Assembly: GCA_018814245.1 (NCBI GenBank)
Contig: JAHIZN010000048.1
Span: forward strand, 1-15,649
Direction: 5' to 3'
Length of the DNA: 15,649 nt
DNA from: a bacterium
GTDB lineage: Bacteria; UBA9089; CG2-30-40-21
In this document: positions 14,103 through 15,649 of the stretch, piece by piece
Layout of the letters: the number at the start of each line of letters is the position of its first letter
Position numbering within the stretch: position 1 is the stretch's first letter
Notes under the pieces: generated by a model
What the model was told of the DNA's origin: nothing
What the model saw: only the letters and a program-made list of their open reading frames with translations
The model's database searches: none
Position numbers and translations under genes: made by a program

Positions 14103-14216
14103 ATCCATGCTTCCCTGAAAAAACATTTCATCTGTAAGCACAGAAATAGCCTTTGCTCCAGCTTCTTCGTACTCCATGGCTATGACTACAAGGTCAAAGT
14201 CTTCTCTGATTACCCC
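14103..14216 (-). pseudogene. trpC: trpC (indole-3-glycerol phosphate synthase) fragment
   Basis: The minus strand encodes GVIREDFDLVVIAMEYEEAG followed by AKAISVLTDEMFFQGSMD. This matches the conserved SPSKGxIRxDFDPxxIAxxYExAGAxAISVLTDxxFFQGS region near the N-terminus of TrpC, which contains substrate-binding segments of the TIM barrel. The upstream KKASPSK part is not recoverable in frame (the frame reads ITALLLA), and downstream similarity ends after about 40 codons. So this is a small isolated scrap of a tryptophan-biosynthesis gene, lying antisense 33 bases after the typA stop. No other trp gene is present. It is too short to be functional. Confidence 0.75.
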
Positions 14217-14257
14217 GGCTAACAAAAGTGCCGTAATCCCCTCCCTTATGAGCAACC

Positions 14258-14294
14258 TATGAGTAACTCCTTTGTTGACAAGGGGTTACTCATA
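14258..14294. repeat. Long hairpin (15-bp stem, 7-base loop) after typA
   Basis: TATGAGTAACTCCTT at 14258-14272 pairs with AAGGGGTTACTCATA at 14280-14294, with one G-U pair. An additional partial copy of the left arm (TTATGAGCAAC) precedes it. No T-run follows on the + strand, so intrinsic termination is doubtful; a repeat element or target of an IS is equally possible. Confidence 0.6.
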
Positions 14295-14378
14295 AGGGCT
14301 TAACTTCTTCTAATTAGCATTATCTCTGACAGGAAAATAGGACATTTCTACTTTGGGCTAACAGTCTGTAATTTTTCA

Positions 14379-14407
14379 TTGACAAGGAAAACTTATCATG
14401 TTATACT
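14379..14407 (+). promoter_or_regulatory. Strong promoter-like sequence upstream of the coiled-coil gene
   Basis: TTGACA at 14379-14384 and TATACT at 14402-14407 are separated by 17 bases. The next gene on this strand starts at 14681, leaving a leader of about 265 bases that contains the inverted-repeat element at 14523-14634. Confidence 0.6.
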
Positions 14408-14522
14408 TAATGTTTAAGTTTTTTCTTAAGAATATCGACTTTATTGATCTGTGCAGTTAAAAATCACCCCATGTATGAACTGTTTGACCTGCAATTATGG
14501 TGATTTACTGCTGCCTTGTCAT

Positions 14523-14634
14523 CTCGACAATCTGTTACGGAACTAATAATCAGTGGCAATACCATCTACTGAGATTAGTACAATATATTGTATGCTTCTC
14601 ATGCCAAATTCCTATTCCGTAACAGCCTGTCGAG
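14523..14634. mobile_element. MITE-like element with 20-bp inverted repeats in the leader of the coiled-coil gene
   Basis: CTCGACAATCTGTTACGGAA at 14523-14542 is mirrored at 14615-14634 (reverse complement CTCGACAGGCTGTTACGGAA), matching at 18 of 20. The interior forms a further hairpin (ACTAAT/ATTAGT and CAGT/ACTG). No flanking duplication is obvious. Upstream in-frame start codons of the next gene fall inside this unit, which is one reason for rejecting them. Confidence 0.7.
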
Positions 14635-14680
14635 TTATAGAATAATTGCTTTCATCTATCGGAGCAGTCAAGGAGACCAA

Positions 14681-15448
14681 ATGCAAACGGCAAATGTAAT
14701 AGATTTTAGAATGACACCCTCGTTCAAGAGAGAGATTATAAAGATAGTTGATAATCGAATAAATGAGGTTCATGTAACAAGGGAGGATTTCTCTGAACTA
14801 AAGGAAATCGTAAAAGATCTTGGAAAATCTCAAAGAGAGCTGGCTGAGATACAAAAAAGAACCGAGATTAAGGTTGGAGAGCTGACTGAGGCACAAAAAG
14901 AAAGTCAAAAAGAAATAGGCAGACTTGATAAGACAATGCAAGAGCTGGCTGAAGCACAAAAAAGAACCGAGATTAAGGTAGCGGAGCTGGCTGAGGCACA
15001 AAAAGAAACCCAGCATGAATTACACGAACTTGTTTATGAGCACAAAAAGACAAGGGAACAGCTTGGGGGGCTTTCAGGAACTGTGGGTTATATTCTTGAG
15101 GATAGAGCCTATAAAGGATTGCCAGAGTTATTGAAAAAGGACTATGGGATTATTGTTCAGGGGAGATTAAAGAGAGGATATGTGCCTGATAAAAACAACG
15201 AGATGATAGAGGTAAATATAGTTGGAGAGGCAATCAGAGATGACAAGAGGATTACAATTATAGGAGAGGGCAAGAGTCAACTTTCTAAAAATAATATAGA
15301 TAGGTTTATAAAAATAAGGTTAGAAAGATTTAAGGGTGTGTTTGAGGAGATATTCCCAGTATTGGTTGCCTATATGATAAGTGAGCCTGATGCTGAGGAA
15401 TACGCAAAGAAGAAGGGGATTGCCCTGTATTACTCTTATGATTTTTAA
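14681..15448 (+). CDS. Coiled-coil protein with PD-(D/E)XK-nuclease-like C-terminus
   Basis: The product is 255 residues from ATG 14681, six bases after AGGAG. An upstream in-frame ATG at 14588 lies in a repeat element and lacks a ribosome site. Residues about 32-128 are a long charged coiled coil built of heptads such as ELAEAQKRTEIKVAELAEAQ. The DNA of 14837-14908 is repeated 105 bases (35 codons, five heptads) later, at 14942-15013. The C-terminal domain begins LGGLSGTVGYILEDRAY (128-144) and has EMIEVNIVGEA (174-184) then ITIIGEGKSQLSK (191-203). This is the beta-hairpin-plus-ExK pattern of PD-(D/E)XK folds, with Glu196 and Lys198. The usual Asp of the first strand appears as Asn179. Such proteins are often multicopy in environmental bacteria and archaea and have no established role. 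Whether it cuts nucleic acid is unknown. A broken relative lies at 571-612. Confidence 0.7.
   Translation: MQTANVIDFRMTPSFKREIIKIVDNRINEVHVTREDFSELKEIVKDLGKSQRELAEIQKRTEIKVGELTEAQKESQKEIGRLDKTMQELAEAQKRTEIKVAELAEAQKETQHELHELVYEHKKTREQLGGLSGTVGYILEDRAYKGLPELLKKDYGIIVQGRLKRGYVPDKNNEMIEVNIVGEAIRDDKRITIIGEGKSQLSKNNIDRFIKIRLERFKGVFEEIFPVLVAYMISEPDAEEYAKKKGIALYYSYDF
14837..15013 (+). repeat. Internal 105-bp-period duplication within the coiled coil
   Basis: The 72 bases from 14837 and from 14942 are nearly the same (both start GAGCTGGCTGA and contain AAAAAAGAACCGAGATTAAG). The 105-base offset equals five heptads, so the coiled-coil register is kept. Confidence 0.75.
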
Positions 15449-15540
15449 GATGGGCTGTGAGTGTAACCGAATAGTGTCGAAAGAGCTGCGAACAATTAAA
15501 TATCCAGCGTAACTATTCAGCTATACAAATGTGTAAGAAA

Positions 15541-15649
15541 GGGGAAATGGGGAAAAGGGAGAATCGGAGAAAAAATCTTAATCTCTTTCTCTGATTCAAA
15601 AAACAATTCTTGTAATTTTATCAGTTAATTCTTCTTTTCTCCATTTCTC
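15541..15649. repeat. Nested inverted repeats at the window end, purine arm then pyrimidine arm
   Basis: An inner hairpin pairs 15561-15572 (GAATCGGAGAAA) with 15586-15597 (TTTCTCTGATTC), 12 pairs including one G-U. An outer arm starting GGGAAATGGGGAAAAG at 15542 faces 15631-15649. The outer mismatches inspected are largely G/A transitions that would be G-U pairs in a + strand RNA. The unit may continue past the window. It lies about 90 bases after the coiled-coil gene; nothing else is recognised in 15449-15540. Confidence 0.5.

Noticed and set aside
14588..14680. Upstream start for the coiled-coil gene adding 31 residues
   Set aside because: The extra codons lie in an inverted-repeat element and have no ribosome site, whereas AGGAG precedes ATG 14681.
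6637..15480. 12-base match GAATAGTGTCGA at 6637-6648 and 15469-15480
   Set aside because: Too short to separate from chance, although it may be an IS3-type end; no further similarity on either side.
1..15649. CRISPR array or defence operon
   Set aside because: No regularly spaced direct repeats and no cas-like or multi-gene defence proteins were seen; the repeats present are inverted and of different families.

Overview
This window looks like an accessory, insertion-riddled part of the chromosome of an AT-rich, Gram-negative-type bacterium. The evidence is surface-polysaccharide genes including rfbH, a lipobox-bearing M48 metalloprotease of the BepA kind, CCA-encoding tRNA genes and ordinary sigma70-like promoters. 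The mix of IS families and many small palindromic elements would fit an uncultured environmental lineage, but nothing here fixes the phylum.

Bases 1-6133 are the tail of a polysaccharide (O-antigen or capsule type) cluster, all on the + strand: the 3' end of rfbH, a SAM-dependent methyltransferase, a GT2 glycosyltransferase, the 3' stump of a second GT2 gene, a GT4 glycosyltransferase and an FkbM-family methyltransferase. Together they would make and decorate an extracellular glycan: RfbH for a 3,6-dideoxyhexose, GT2 and GT4 enzymes for sugar transfer, methyltransferases for capping or modification. The cluster is broken up by small inverted-repeat elements (277-401, 642-774, 2953-3077), an IS110 transposase remnant (3403-3621) that abuts the GT2 stump, and a lone IS1-like end (5082-5115).

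Bases 6134-9980 are an IS graveyard. In order they hold a degraded IS630-type transposase tail, an IS3-family element with a -1 frameshift signal cut off inside orfB, a decayed IS1-like element that starts exactly where the IS3 element stops, and an apparently intact IS1634-family element that starts inside the IS1-like transposase. This reads as successive nested insertions.

Bases 10015-11576 (- strand) carry tRNA-Val(UAC), tRNA-Asp(GUC) and the M48 lipoprotein protease, with a promoter ahead of the tRNAs. Bases 11577-12321 hold no gene but two palindrome-rich repeat units. Bases 12322-14070 encode the ribosome-associated GTPase TypA/BipA. Immediately after it lies an antisense remnant of trpC, a long hairpin, a strong promoter-like sequence, a further inverted-repeat element, and a coiled-coil protein with a PD-(D/E)XK-nuclease-like C-terminus. 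A degraded scrap of a homologue of that last gene lies at 571-612.

I found no convincing new multi-gene system. The most unusual material is the density of distinct inverted-repeat elements, several of them flanked by TA, the nested insertions, and the coiled-coil/nuclease-like family present in one intact and one broken copy.
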